From NCBI RefSeq assembly GCF_039529835.1, contig NZ_CP154262.1, positions 3,038,001 through 3,102,000 on the forward strand: a DNA stretch of 64,000 bases, given 5' to 3'. Numbering within the stretch: position 1 is the first letter of the stretch; each line of letters begins with the position of its first letter. The notes under the pieces were generated by a model. The model saw nothing but the letters and a program-made list of their open reading frames with translations, made no database searches and had not been told where the DNA came from. Both the position numbers and the translations under genes were made by a program. The stretch is from Arthrobacter sp. TMP15. GTDB lineage: Bacteria > Actinomycetota > Actinomycetes > Actinomycetales > Micrococcaceae. Shown here piece after piece: positions 35,702 through 44,468 of this stretch.

Positions 35702-37051
35702 CTACAAGTACGGCTTGACGTTGCTCTCGTAGGACTTTGCGATCGATGCTGAAGCTGTTGCAAATGCCTCGGCAGGATCACCCTTCTGCAACATGATCTT
35801 TTCCAATGCTGTGGTCAGGTCCTTGTCACCGTTGGGAACAAACACACGGCCCCAATCTTGCACACGCGTTCCGGCGAGCTGATCCACGGCTGTGCGGAAC
35901 TGCGGGGTTTTAGCATAGACGGCCTTCATGGTTGCCCCCTCCAGTGCTGAGGTACGCACAGGCATGTACCCGGTGTTCGAGGAGAAATACGCCGTATTTT
36001 CTGCATTGGTCAGGAACTTCAAGAACATTGCCGCCGCCAACTGCTGCTCGGGCGACTTGCCCGCCGGGATGGCCAAGCCGGTGCCACCTGTGGGGCAAGC
36101 CGGTCCCTTCTTGCCTTCTGGGAGAAAACCCGTGCCGACCTCAAATGTAGATGAAGCAAGGATGCCCGTGAGCGAGCCTGTGGAAGCAATGGTGCACCCG
36201 GTGAGTCCTGCGCCAAAGTCCGCCACTTGATCCTTTGCAGTGACCGCTGCCGATTTGTCTTCGTAAACAATTTTCTGCAGGTACTTGGCTGCCTCGATCG
36301 CTTCTGGCGTATCCAGGGTCATGTTCCAGTCCTTGGAATACGCACCGCCTGCTCCCCACAGCATGTTGCAGAACCACCAAGCGGTCCAAGAGGTGCCCTT
36401 GCCCAGGCCCAGAGGAGTAACCTCTGTGGCGGCCTGAATCTTGGGTGCCCACTGATCAAACTCGTCCCACGTCTTTGGGGCGCGATCGGGCAGGCCGGCC
36501 TTCTCCCATACAGACTTATTGAAATAAAACAGTGGTGTGGAACGGGCGTACGGGACTGCCCAGTGCGAATCCGAGAATTCGTAGTCGTCATACAACGTGG
36601 TGTTAAAGTCCGCGCTATCGAATTCCAGATGTTTGCTTAGCTCATCCAAGGGCAGAATCTGGCCATTGATCATGTACCGGAACCACCATACGTCACTGGC
36701 AATGACGAGGTCCGGGACGTTACTGGAGCCCGATGCCGCTTGGAACTTTTGTGCAACCTCATCATAATTGGCCCCGGCAGTGACGAGGTTGACTTTGATC
36801 CCGCTCTCGGCCATGAAGCGCTTAATAATTTCAGATTCAATCTCTTTGGAAGTGCCGGGGTGGTTGGACCACCAAGTGATCTCCTTCGCAGGAGTGACAG
36901 AGGTCCAATCGATGGCCTTGGCTGTGGCTGCGCCGCCGGCCTCACCAACGGCAGGTCCGCCACAGGCAGCCAAGGCGGCCGAGCCACCCATGAGAGCAGC
37001 AAGCTGGAGCAGCTGGCGGCGGTTTAGGTTTGCAAAGGGTGAAGCTGACAT
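35702..37051 (-). CDS. ABC transporter substrate-binding lipoprotein (UgpB-like)
   Basis: A 449-residue family 1 extracellular solute-binding protein. The N-terminus carries a twin-arginine-like lipoprotein signal (NRRQLLQLAALMGG, lipobox ALAA-C30). The mature part has ITWWSNHPGTSKEIE and AASGSSNVPDLVIASDVWWFRYM, like glycerol-3-phosphate and glycerophosphodiester binding proteins. The adjacent phosphodiesterase supports a glycerophospho-substrate rather than a sugar. Last gene of the operon, 106 bases after the second permease. Confidence 0.88.
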   Translation of the reverse strand: MSASPFANLNRRQLLQLAALMGGSAALAACGGPAVGEAGGAATAKAIDWTSVTPAKEITWWSNHPGTSKEIESEIIKRFMAESGIKVNLVTAGANYDEVAQKFQAASGSSNVPDLVIASDVWWFRYMINGQILPLDELSKHLEFDSADFNTTLYDDYEFSDSHWAVPYARSTPLFYFNKSVWEKAGLPDRAPKTWDEFDQWAPKIQAATEVTPLGLGKGTSWTAWWFCNMLWGAGGAYSKDWNMTLDTPEAIEAAKYLQKIVYEDKSAAVTAKDQVADFGAGLTGCTIASTGSLTGILASSTFEVGTGFLPEGKKGPACPTGGTGLAIPAGKSPEQQLAAAMFLKFLTNAENTAYFSSNTGYMPVRTSALEGATMKAVYAKTPQFRTAVDQLAGTRVQDWGRVFVPNGDKDLTTALEKIMLQKGDPAEAFATASASIAKSYESNVKPYL

Positions 37052-37157
37052 GGTTTTCTCCTTGAATTGGGTACTGCCCGCTCAGAGGGCAGGGAATTGC
37101 TTGGCACGGTTGAACTGGGTAAAAAGTACTGCCAGAAGGGCGGCGTTGGGAGGTTCC

Positions 37158-38096
37158 TTATCCGGTGACGGCGCCGGAGGTGAGCCCAGTGACGATCCTG
37201 CGCTGAAGCATAAAGAACGCAATCAGCACGGGCGCAGTTATGAGCACTGTTCCTGCCATGAGGACGCCCCAGTTGGTGACGCCGTCATTGTTCTGCAACA
37301 GCGTCAAGCCCACGGGCAACGTCATCATTTCGGCCTTGTCGACCACCAACAGTGGCCAAAGGTATTCGTTCCATTCGGAAACTATCGAGACCAGCGCAAC
37401 AGCGGCGATCGTGGGAGCCGAGATCGGCACCACAAAACGCCATAACCGAGTCCAGTGGCTCGCACCGTCAAGGGCTGCCGCCTCCAAAATGGGAAGAGGC
37501 AATGATAGGAAGTGCTGGCGGAATAGGAAGGTGCCAAAGGCGCTGGCTAGTCCGGGCAGGATCAGGCCCTGGTAGGTATTGATCCAGCCCAAGTCCGAGA
37601 TAAGGGTGTAGTTGGGGATAATGACGATTTGTTGGGGCACCAGGAGAGCGAACACCACAAGTCCCAACACGAATTTCTTGAACGGAAACTCTAAAAATAC
37701 AACGGCGTATGCGGTGGTCAAGCCCAGAGAGATCTTCAAGGTGGCGCCAATAATAGTTGTAATCAGCGAGTTGATGAAGAAATTACCGAAAGGTACTGCG
37801 GCCAATGCGCCGAAGTAGTTGGAGAGCTTGAAAGACTCCGGCACCCACTGAATTGGCACAGTATAAATTTCTTCTGGCTGCTTGAAGCTGGCAAGCAGCA
37901 TCCACACAAGCGGCAGAATCATGACAGCCATTGCCAGGATCATCATGAGGTAGCCGCCGATCCGGGGTTTGGCCCGCCCTGTTTTCGTCGTTGCCCGTAC
38001 CTTTGATGGCCCAGTCATTCCGGGATCCTTGAGCGTGGGCAGGGGCGGCGTATTCTCCAGCTTCACGGTATTTTTCTTTCGAACATCCAAGCTCAT
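37158..38096 (-). CDS. ABC transporter permease (UgpE/MalG-like)
   Basis: A 312-residue inner-membrane permease. Residues 1-40 are a basic cytoplasmic extension; about six transmembrane segments follow. The EAA loop near 215 reads EAAALDGASHWTRLWRFVVPIS, which docks on the ATPase. The start overlaps the partner permease stop by one base. In the E. coli system this subunit is UgpE. Confidence 0.92.
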   Translation of the reverse strand: MSLDVRKKNTVKLENTPPLPTLKDPGMTGPSKVRATTKTGRAKPRIGGYLMMILAMAVMILPLVWMLLASFKQPEEIYTVPIQWVPESFKLSNYFGALAAVPFGNFFINSLITTIIGATLKISLGLTTAYAVVFLEFPFKKFVLGLVVFALLVPQQIVIIPNYTLISDLGWINTYQGLILPGLASAFGTFLFRQHFLSLPLPILEAAALDGASHWTRLWRFVVPISAPTIAAVALVSIVSEWNEYLWPLLVVDKAEMMTLPVGLTLLQNNDGVTNWGVLMAGTVLITAPVLIAFFMLQRRIVTGLTSGAVTG

Positions 38097-39073
38097 CAGT
38101 AGTGGACCTTCTTCTGGATAACCAGCATCTGTACGGCTGTGACCACTAACAGGACAAAGAACAAGATGGTCGCGATCGCCGAGGAATATCCGGCACGGCC
38201 GGTGGCGAAGCCTTCTTGGTAAATCTGGTACATCATGGTGGTGGTGCCTTCCAGTGGCCCTCCTTTAGTCATTGCCTGGATAATGTCAAAGGATTGTAAA
38301 GAGCTCAGTAAGGTGGTCACTGAGAGGAAAAATGTGGTGGGCCCAAGCAGCGGTAAAACCACATTGTAAAATGACGCGAAGGCTCCAGCGCCATCGAGCC
38401 GAGCGGCTTCGAGAAGGTCCTTTGGCACGGCTTGCAGCGCGGCCAGATAGATGAGTGCCACGTATCCGACATTTTTCCAAAGGTAGACAATGATGATCAT
38501 GGGCAGCGCCCACTGAGGATCGTTGTACCAATCAGGGGACCCCATCCCGAGGGCCTTTAAAACCCCGCCAAGAACGCCAAAGTTCGGGTCGAAAACAAAG
38601 AGCCAAAGCAGTCCTACAGCGACTCCTGACAACACATAAGGTGCAACGACTACCGTGCGCACCATGCCGGTACCGCGGAGTTTACGGTTTAGCAACAGGG
38701 CCAGTGCCAGGCCCAAGACCATGCCTCCGGCCACAGTGGTCAGTGTGAAGATTACTGTCACTCGCACCACGTTTGCGGTGGCCGGATCGCCAAACCAATT
38801 GACGTAGTTCTCCAGACCGATGAAACGGGCGGTCGCCGAGCCAATGTTCCATTGCAGCAGCGAGTATTGCAGCGACTGCACAAGGGGCTTGTAGGTAAAA
38901 ATGATGAGCAAAGCCACGTTCGGACCTGCGAATGCCAGAAACAGAAGCCACGATTTCCAGGGTGTGCGCCTTTTGCGCAGGACCAAGGTACCGTCATCGT
39001 GGTTCCGCCCGGAGGAAGATGACTCCAAATGGAGCGTTCGGGATGGTGACGTAGCTGAAACGACTTGCGCCAT
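38096..39073 (-). CDS. ABC transporter permease (UgpA/MalF-like)
   Basis: A 325-residue permease with about six membrane segments; the first is near residue 38 after a basic N-terminus. The EAA loop reads LLEAARLDGAGAFASFYNVVLPLLGP. It pairs with the product of the overlapping downstream gene. Separated from the upstream phosphodiesterase gene by four bases. Confidence 0.92.
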   Translation of the reverse strand: MAQVVSATSPSRTLHLESSSSGRNHDDGTLVLRKRRTPWKSWLLFLAFAGPNVALLIIFTYKPLVQSLQYSLLQWNIGSATARFIGLENYVNWFGDPATANVVRVTVIFTLTTVAGGMVLGLALALLLNRKLRGTGMVRTVVVAPYVLSGVAVGLLWLFVFDPNFGVLGGVLKALGMGSPDWYNDPQWALPMIIIVYLWKNVGYVALIYLAALQAVPKDLLEAARLDGAGAFASFYNVVLPLLGPTTFFLSVTTLLSSLQSFDIIQAMTKGGPLEGTTTMMYQIYQEGFATGRAGYSSAIATILFFVLLVVTAVQMLVIQKKVHY

Positions 39074-39077
39074 GAAC

Positions 39078-39860
39078 CTAGTTTCCCGCTACTGAAGTGG
39101 AATCTGTGCTCCGGACGGTGCCAGGAACTTTAGCAGTTTGGATCAGCGCCGGGTCGTCGGTGCAGAGTGCATCAATACCCATTTTCTCCAGGTCCAGGGC
39201 CCGTCCGGTGTCGTTGACTGTCCAGACCCAGGCCTGAAGCCCCGCGCTGTGAATAGTTTCAATATCATCTTCCTCCAGTCCCCGTTCACAGACGGAGACA
39301 CCTTCACCGCCGTTGTTGAGGGCAAAGGCTATGGCCTCAGCGAGGCCTCGACCAGCAAACTGTTCCAGAATGGCACTCTGGGGTAAGTGCGCACGTACTT
39401 TTTCAAGTTTGCCAATACATAAGGGGTACACCTTTGCATTAGGAATCCTGGCTGCTAAATCTGCTAAGGAGTTCCAGTTAGCTGACGAGGCAAACCAGTC
39501 CAATCCGGCTACTTGGGCAACAACTTCGCAAACAGGCCCCGCTGAAGTGGGGTCCTTGAGCTCAATGTTGACGCATACCTTGCCAGCTGCCAGCTTGAGG
39601 ACTTGAGCCAGCGTAGGAACAAATTCTCCACGGCCTGCATCGAGCAGACCCAACTGCCGAGCGGTGAACTCTCTAATGCTTCCAGTTCCGTTGGTCGTGC
39701 GGTCGGCTGTGTCGTCATGAATCACCACGGGGATTCCGTCCGACGAGAGCTGTACGTCCAGCTCAATACCGTCGACACCTAGCTCAATGGCACTGGCGAA
39801 GGCGGCAAGTGTGTTCTCCGGCAGATGCGCTGAAACTCCGCGGTGGGCATAGATGCGCAT
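39078..39860 (-). CDS. Glycerophosphodiester phosphodiesterase (UgpQ-like)
   Basis: A 260-residue cytoplasmic GDPD with no signal peptide. The metal site and catalytic residues are visible: H6-R-G near the N-terminus, E38-LDV, and HDDTADRTTNGTG near 50-62. It hydrolyses glycerophosphodiesters to glycerol 3-phosphate and an alcohol. As the first gene before two permeases and a binding protein it points to import of glycerophosphodiesters and their cleavage after entry, as UgpQ does with UgpBAEC. No ATPase gene is in the operon. Confidence 0.92.
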   Translation of the reverse strand: MRIYAHRGVSAHLPENTLAAFASAIELGVDGIELDVQLSSDGIPVVIHDDTADRTTNGTGSIREFTARQLGLLDAGRGEFVPTLAQVLKLAAGKVCVNIELKDPTSAGPVCEVVAQVAGLDWFASSANWNSLADLAARIPNAKVYPLCIGKLEKVRAHLPQSAILEQFAGRGLAEAIAFALNNGGEGVSVCERGLEEDDIETIHSAGLQAWVWTVNDTGRALDLEKMGIDALCTDDPALIQTAKVPGTVRSTDSTSVAGN

Positions 39861-40203
39861 GTGTTGACACTCCTCATAGTTTTGGTCACAAGGGCGGGCC
39901 GCGTTGTTGCAGCGGGCTCCCCTTTGGCTTCAGTGACCAAGCTACGGAAGGCAATGTATTTTCTGGTATCGACCAGGTGGACGGCAGGCAAACACAATCT
40001 AAATAGTTATGCCCACTTTTGCGCAGTTGCTAGAGGAAGGCGTACCAACAAGCAGATCATGAGACTTTCGCTTGAAATCAGCGGCCGTGCAGGCAGCCCG
40101 GAGACTTGGGGCCACTCACGAATATAAGAGTAAGGGCGTGGTTTGAAGTGCTTAATAACTGTTCATAATTTTGTGAATACAGAAATTTGTGTAGTCTTCT
40201 TGT
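39861..40203. promoter_or_regulatory. Divergent control region, Ugp-like operon / cmtR-like gene
   Basis: TTGGTCAC at 39882-39889 and its complement GTGACCAA at 39933-39940 form an 8-bp inverted pair 51 bases apart, just upstream of the phosphodiesterase start; they may be half-sites for a regulator. GAGGAG just before the start serves as ribosome site. On the other side, TTCA...TGAA at about 40162-40177 lies in front of the repressor. No gene is seen. Confidence 0.45.
40159..40182 (+). promoter_or_regulatory. Candidate SmtB/ArsR-type operator
   Basis: An imperfect AT-rich palindrome, TGTTCATAATTTTGTGAATACA, lies 22-45 bases before the repressor start. It resembles the 12-2-12 operators of SmtB/ArsR repressors and would give autoregulation of the repressor-transporter pair. 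Confidence 0.5.
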
Positions 40204-40533
40204 ATGGAAACTGTGGCTCACTGGTCGGTACTTGGCAGATTTGGTCATGCTCTCTCTGACCCCAAGCGGGCCCGAATACTTTTGACCCTGCGCAACGCTC
40301 CGGCATATCCGTCCGATTTGGCGCAGACCCTGAACATCAGCCGGCAAAGCCTTTCCAACAATTTGGCATGTCTTAGGGGCTGCGGTCTGGTGGTGGCAGT
40401 TCCGGAAGGGCGGCGAACTCGTTACGAGTTGGCGGATGCGAAGATCGGCCATGCCCTGACGGACCTGCTAGCCGTTGTGCTCACAGTGGACCCGGAGTAC
40501 TGTGCAGCCGCAGCTACCGAAGACTGCTGCTGA
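40204..40533 (+). CDS. ArsR/SmtB-family metal sensor, CmtR-like
   Basis: A 109-residue winged-helix repressor. The recognition-helix region reads SRQSLSNNLACLRGCGLVV, close to Mycobacterium CmtR, in which the two helix cysteines and a C-terminal cysteine bind Cd(II)/Pb(II). Here the candidates are C56, C60 and C100, with an extra C108-C109 pair at the very end. This fits release of DNA on binding soft metals. Stop and next start overlap (TGATG), so it is co-translated with the transporter it probably controls. Confidence 0.88.
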   Translation: METVAHWSVLGRFGHALSDPKRARILLTLRNAPAYPSDLAQTLNISRQSLSNNLACLRGCGLVVAVPEGRRTRYELADAKIGHALTDLLAVVLTVDPEYCAAAATEDCC

Positions 40534-41273
40534 TGACCGCCACGAATCCGCTGTACACCAGAGCGCCCACAGGTGAGCGCCGCCGAATCCTAAACCGCAG
40601 GATCAGGCTCTTCATCGCAGCTACTATCAGCTACAACATCGTCGAGGCCGTCATTGCTCTCTCAGCAGGAACGGGCGCATCCTCCAGCGCACTCATCGGC
40701 TTCGGTTTGGATTCCATAGTGGAAGTATCCTCTGCGGCCGCGCTGGCATGGCAGTTCAGCGCCCACGATCCCCAGACTCGTGAAAGAACGGCCCTGCGCA
40801 TCATTGCACTGTCCTTCTTTGCCCTCGCAGCTTTCGTTGCCACCGATGCTCTCACTTCATTGTCTATGGGGACAGTAGCGGAACACTCCAGTGTGGGTAT
40901 TGTCCTCGCCGCGCTCAGCCTGGCGATCATGCCCTTGCTGTCTTGGGCGCAGCGTCGGGCTGGACGTGAACTTGGTTCGCGATCCGCAGTCGCCGATTCA
41001 AAACAAACTCTCCTTTGCACGTACCTATCGGCGGTGCTTCTGGTTGGTCTGCTTCTCAACAGCGCGCTGGGATGGGCGTGGGCCGATCCCATCGCCGCCC
41101 TCGTAATTGCTGGTGTTGCAATCAAGGAGGGTCGCGATGCGTGGCGAGGTGATACCTGCTGCCCACCGATGCACCACGACGACAACGCGGACACAGAGCC
41201 CGCCGATGAATGCTGCGCATCAGATCCCGAAAACAAGGTCTCAGGCGTTGAGAATGACGAATGCTCTTGCTAA
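40533..41273 (+). CDS. CDF-like cation transporter with Cys/His-rich tail
   Basis: A 246-residue membrane protein with about six transmembrane segments (30-52, 55-78, 90-110, 118-138, 155-176, 178-196). GFGLDSIVE in segment 2 and ADSKQT before segment 5 sit where cation diffusion facilitators have their metal site, but the pattern differs from the classical HxxxD/DxxxD, and the usual folded C-terminal domain is missing. Instead residues 203-246 form a hydrophilic tail with six Cys and two His (CCPPMHHDD... ECC... ECSC). It probably exports the soft metal sensed by the upstream repressor. Confidence 0.82.
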   Translation: MTATNPLYTRAPTGERRRILNRRIRLFIAATISYNIVEAVIALSAGTGASSSALIGFGLDSIVEVSSAAALAWQFSAHDPQTRERTALRIIALSFFALAAFVATDALTSLSMGTVAEHSSVGIVLAALSLAIMPLLSWAQRRAGRELGSRSAVADSKQTLLCTYLSAVLLVGLLLNSALGWAWADPIAALVIAGVAIKEGRDAWRGDTCCPPMHHDDNADTEPADECCASDPENKVSGVENDECSC

Positions 41274-41319
41274 GCGGTTAGGTCCCCACGCCCATGGGAC
41301 GCTCGTTTCTACTCGCTCA

Positions 41320-41399
41320 GCGAGCATTGGGAGGAGCTGGGTGGGCCCACGGCTCCGAGGGACCCGATGTGAGCTTGCGAGCATTGGGAGGAGCTGGGG
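41320..41399. repeat. Pair of 21-bp direct repeats
   Basis: CGAGCATTGGGAGGAGCTGGG occurs at 41321-41341 and 41378-41398, 57 bases apart, between the transporter stop and the map stop. The flanking bases are similar in part (GTGAGC, CTCAGC). Probably an intergenic repeat family; no coding role. Confidence 0.75.
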
Positions 41400-41400
41400 A

Positions 41401-42237
41401 CTAGTCCAGCGGAACCGGAGTGACTCCCAACGGCGAAAGCCGCGCCGCACCGCCGTCGGCCGCGGTAAGTACCCAGATACCTTTGGCGTGAACTGCCACC
41501 GAATGTTCCCAGTGCGCAGCGCGGGCCTTATCCGCTGTCACGACGGTCCAGTCATCGGAAAGCGTGATCGTTTCCAGTCCTCCGCGAACCAGCATCGGCT
41601 CGAGCGCCAGGCACATGCCGGGTTTGAGCTTGGGTCCACGGTGCTTGGATGAATAGTTCAGCACGTCCGGAGGCATATGCATAGCCGATCCGATGCCGTG
41701 ACCGACGTAATCCTCGAGAATCCCAAGTTCCTGACCCGGCTGTGAAGTGACGTACTCGTCGATGGCGTCACCAATGTCTCCCACGTATTTGGCCGTGGCC
41801 ATGGCTGCAATGCCGCGCCACATGCTTTCTTCGGTGATATCGGAAAGACGGCGATCTGCCGGATCCTCAGCGCCCGGACCTCCAACAATAGTGCTCCGGG
41901 CAGAATCTGAGTGCCACCCTTCAACAATGGCACCCCCATCGATGGAGATCAGGTCCCCTGCCTTCAAGACTCGGGAGCCGGGGATCCCATGGACCACTTC
42001 CTCATTGACAGAGGTGCAGATGGAGGCGGGGAAGTCGTAGTAGCCCAAGAAATTGGAGGTGGCTCCAGCCTTCTTCAGCTCTGCGGCAAAGATCGCATCA
42101 AGCTCACCCGTGGTGACACCTGGTGCGGCTGCCGCAATCGTCTTGTTCAAGGCAGCGTCAAGAATGAGCCCGCTGCGGTGCATGATCCGCATTTGATCGA
42201 TGGTCTTGTATTCAATTTTTTGCTGGCCAAACGCCAT
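41401..42237 (-). CDS. map: Type I methionine aminopeptidase
   Basis: About 278 residues from ATG 42237 (MAFGQQKIEYKTIDQM), with AAAGGA upstream; a longer frame to 42324 would cross the adk terminator. The dinuclear metal ligands appear in order: D in LISIDGGAIVEGWHSD (two Asp), H in YVGHGIGSAMH, E in LALEPM and E in WEHSVAVH. It removes N-terminal Met from new proteins. Follows adk, with a hairpin between them. Confidence 0.96.
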   Translation of the reverse strand: MAFGQQKIEYKTIDQMRIMHRSGLILDAALNKTIAAAAPGVTTGELDAIFAAELKKAGATSNFLGYYDFPASICTSVNEEVVHGIPGSRVLKAGDLISIDGGAIVEGWHSDSARSTIVGGPGAEDPADRRLSDITEESMWRGIAAMATAKYVGDIGDAIDEYVTSQPGQELGILEDYVGHGIGSAMHMPPDVLNYSSKHRGPKLKPGMCLALEPMLVRGGLETITLSDDWTVVTADKARAAHWEHSVAVHAKGIWVLTAADGGAARLSPLGVTPVPLD

Positions 42238-42262
42238 GAAAGATCCTTTCGCTAAAATGGTT

Positions 42263-42297
42263 GAGGGCTCCTCCCCGTAATGCGGGAAGGAGCCCTC
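42263..42297 (-). terminator. Hairpin between adk and map
   Basis: GAGGGCTCC (42263-42271) pairs with GGAGCCCTC (42289-42297), and the stem continues inward with CCCCG/GCGGG-type pairing and a TAAT loop. On the minus strand it follows the adk stop and is followed by a weak T-rich stretch. Confidence 0.8.
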
Positions 42298-42356
42298 CTT
42301 CACAACCCGGCACCTGTGCGGCACCGTTGATAAAGCAACAAACTTACTGAGACTGA

Positions 42357-42926
42357 CTAAACGCTTTTAATGGCTTCCATGATCCGTGCTGTCACGTCAT
42401 CCATCTCGCCTAGTCCGTCAACCTTGGCCAGAATGCCGCGCTCCGCATAGCGGGACACTACAACCTCAGTTTGTTCGCGGTAGAGATCCAGACGGTGACG
42501 AATGACGGCTTCGGTGTCATCGCTCCGGCCGGTTTCACGGGCACGGCCCAACAAGCGCTTGACGAGTTCTTCATCGTCAGCAGTTAGCTGGATAACAACA
42601 TCCAAGTTGGCCGAAGCCGCACCTAAAATATCGTCAAGTTCATCTACCTGAGGGGACGTACGCGGGTAGCCATCCAGCAGGAAACCCTCCGCAACATCAT
42701 CTTGGGCAAGCCGATCCCGAACCATCCGGTTGGTCACGCTGTCAGGTACAAAGTCACCGTTGTCCATGTAGGTCTTCGCTTCAAGTCCCAAAGGTGTTTC
42801 ACCCTTGACGTTGGCGCGGAAGATGTCACCGGTGGAGATGGCTACAATGCCAAGCTCCGCACAGATTCGTTCTGCCTGTGTGCCTTTACCTGACCCGGGA
42901 GGTCCAATAATCAGCATTCTTGTCAT
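42357..42926 (-). CDS. adk: Adenylate kinase
   Basis: A 189-residue short-type adenylate kinase (no LID zinc domain). Walker A is GPPGSGKGTQ (7-16), then STGDIFRAN, the NMP-binding part, GFLLDGYPRT, and RARETGRSDD in the short lid. It equilibrates ATP, ADP and AMP. The start overlaps the secY stop by four bases, as usual for secY-adk. Confidence 0.97.
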   Translation of the reverse strand: MTRMLIIGPPGSGKGTQAERICAELGIVAISTGDIFRANVKGETPLGLEAKTYMDNGDFVPDSVTNRMVRDRLAQDDVAEGFLLDGYPRTSPQVDELDDILGAASANLDVVIQLTADDEELVKRLLGRARETGRSDDTEAVIRHRLDLYREQTEVVVSRYAERGILAKVDGLGEMDDVTARIMEAIKSV

Positions 42927-44248
42927 CGCAATAACCCTTCGTAGTGGCGCTGCTGGAGCTGTGCATCAATCTGCTTCACCGTCTCCAAACCAACACCCAC
43001 AACGATCAGGATCGAGGTGCCACCGAACGGGAAGTTCTGGTTGGCGCCCACCATGACCAAAGCGATGAGAGGAATCAAAGCGACAATACCCAGGTAAAGC
43101 GAACCTGGCAGTGTGATGCGTGAAATAACGTACTGGAGATAATCCTGTGTGGGCTTCCCTGCACGGATGCCGGGGATGAACCCACCGTACTTCTTCATGT
43201 TGTCTGATACTTCTTCAGGATTGAAGGTGATCGCAACGTAGAAATAAGTGAAACCAATGGTCAACAAGAAGTACATCAACATGTAGAACGGGTGATCGCC
43301 ACGGGTGAGGTAGTTGTTGATCCATTCGATCCACACAGGAACTTCAGTGGCGTTGGCAGGAGTGGCGAACTGTGCCACCAGTGCTGGCAGATACAACATC
43401 GAAGAAGCAAAAATTACCGGGATCACACCGGCCATGTTCACCTTGATGGGAATGTACGTGCTGGTGCCGCCCATAGTACGGCGGCCAATCATCCGCTTTG
43501 CGTATTGCACAGGTACACGTCGCTGTGACTGCTCAACAAAGACAACCAAAGCCACTACGAGGAGCCCAATGACCATAACGGTGAGGAAGGTACCCCAACC
43601 CTGGGTCTTCAGGATGGCACCCAAGGAGGTGGGGAACTGTGCTGCAATAGCAACAAAGATCAGCAAGGACATGCCGTTGCCGACACCCTTTTCAGTGACG
43701 AGCTCCCCCATCCACATGATCAACCCGGATCCGGCAGTCAGTGTGATGATCAGCAGCAGGATCGTGATCAGGTTATCGTTCGGGATCAACGCACCAGGAG
43801 AGCCTGCGGCACCACAACCGGCAAAGAGTTGTCCAGATCGCGCCAACGTCACCAAAGTGGTTGCATTGAGCAACCCCAAGGCGATGGTGAGGTAACGGGT
43901 GTACTGCGTCAGCATCCCCTGACCCTGGGCACCTTCAAGGTGCAGCTCCTGGAAGCGGGGGATCACTACGCGCAGCAGCTGAACAATGATGCTGGCCGTG
44001 ATGTACGGCATGATTCCCAAAGCAAAAATGGAAACCTGGAGCAAGGCGCCGCCACTGAACAAGTTAACCAGCTGGTAGATACCCTGGCTTGTGTCAGCAG
44101 CATTCACGCACTGTTGGACATTTCGATAATCAATTCCAGGCGATGGGATAAAAGCACCCAAGCGGAAGATGGCAAGAATTCCCAGCGTGAACAACAACTT
44201 GCGTCGCAGATCAGGCGTGCGAAAGGCGCGGCCAAATGCGGTAAGCAA
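42923..44248 (-). CDS. secY: Preprotein translocase subunit SecY
   Basis: A 441-residue channel protein with ten membrane segments. The N-terminus LTAFGRAFRTPDLRRKLLFTLGILAIFRLGAFIPSPG is standard; the plug region is near 60-70, and the C-terminal cytoplasmic loops carry AKRMIGRRTMGGTSTYIPIKVN and the GIRAGKPTQDYL motif. Part of the SecYEG translocon. Lies 220 bases after rplO, so it may also have its own promoter. Confidence 0.97.
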   Translation of the reverse strand: MLTAFGRAFRTPDLRRKLLFTLGILAIFRLGAFIPSPGIDYRNVQQCVNAADTSQGIYQLVNLFSGGALLQVSIFALGIMPYITASIIVQLLRVVIPRFQELHLEGAQGQGMLTQYTRYLTIALGLLNATTLVTLARSGQLFAGCGAAGSPGALIPNDNLITILLLIITLTAGSGLIMWMGELVTEKGVGNGMSLLIFVAIAAQFPTSLGAILKTQGWGTFLTVMVIGLLVVALVVFVEQSQRRVPVQYAKRMIGRRTMGGTSTYIPIKVNMAGVIPVIFASSMLYLPALVAQFATPANATEVPVWIEWINNYLTRGDHPFYMLMYFLLTIGFTYFYVAITFNPEEVSDNMKKYGGFIPGIRAGKPTQDYLQYVISRITLPGSLYLGIVALIPLIALVMVGANQNFPFGGTSILIVVGVGLETVKQIDAQLQQRHYEGLLR

Positions 44249-44468
44249 GCGTCCTCCTGATGTCTAGTAATGGCGTTGGCATCTCAAATGAGGTCCAAGG
44301 AAAGAGTCTAATACGTGATCTGATCCGCTTCGGAACTGTGACGGCGTGCCACGTCCAAGGCGTAAAGCGCATGGCACAAGGCTAACAACACGAAAGACCC
44401 CTGGCGGACGGAACTTCAGCTCCGCCCACCAAGAGTCTAGTCGTTAGATGTGACCATTTTTGAACTTA

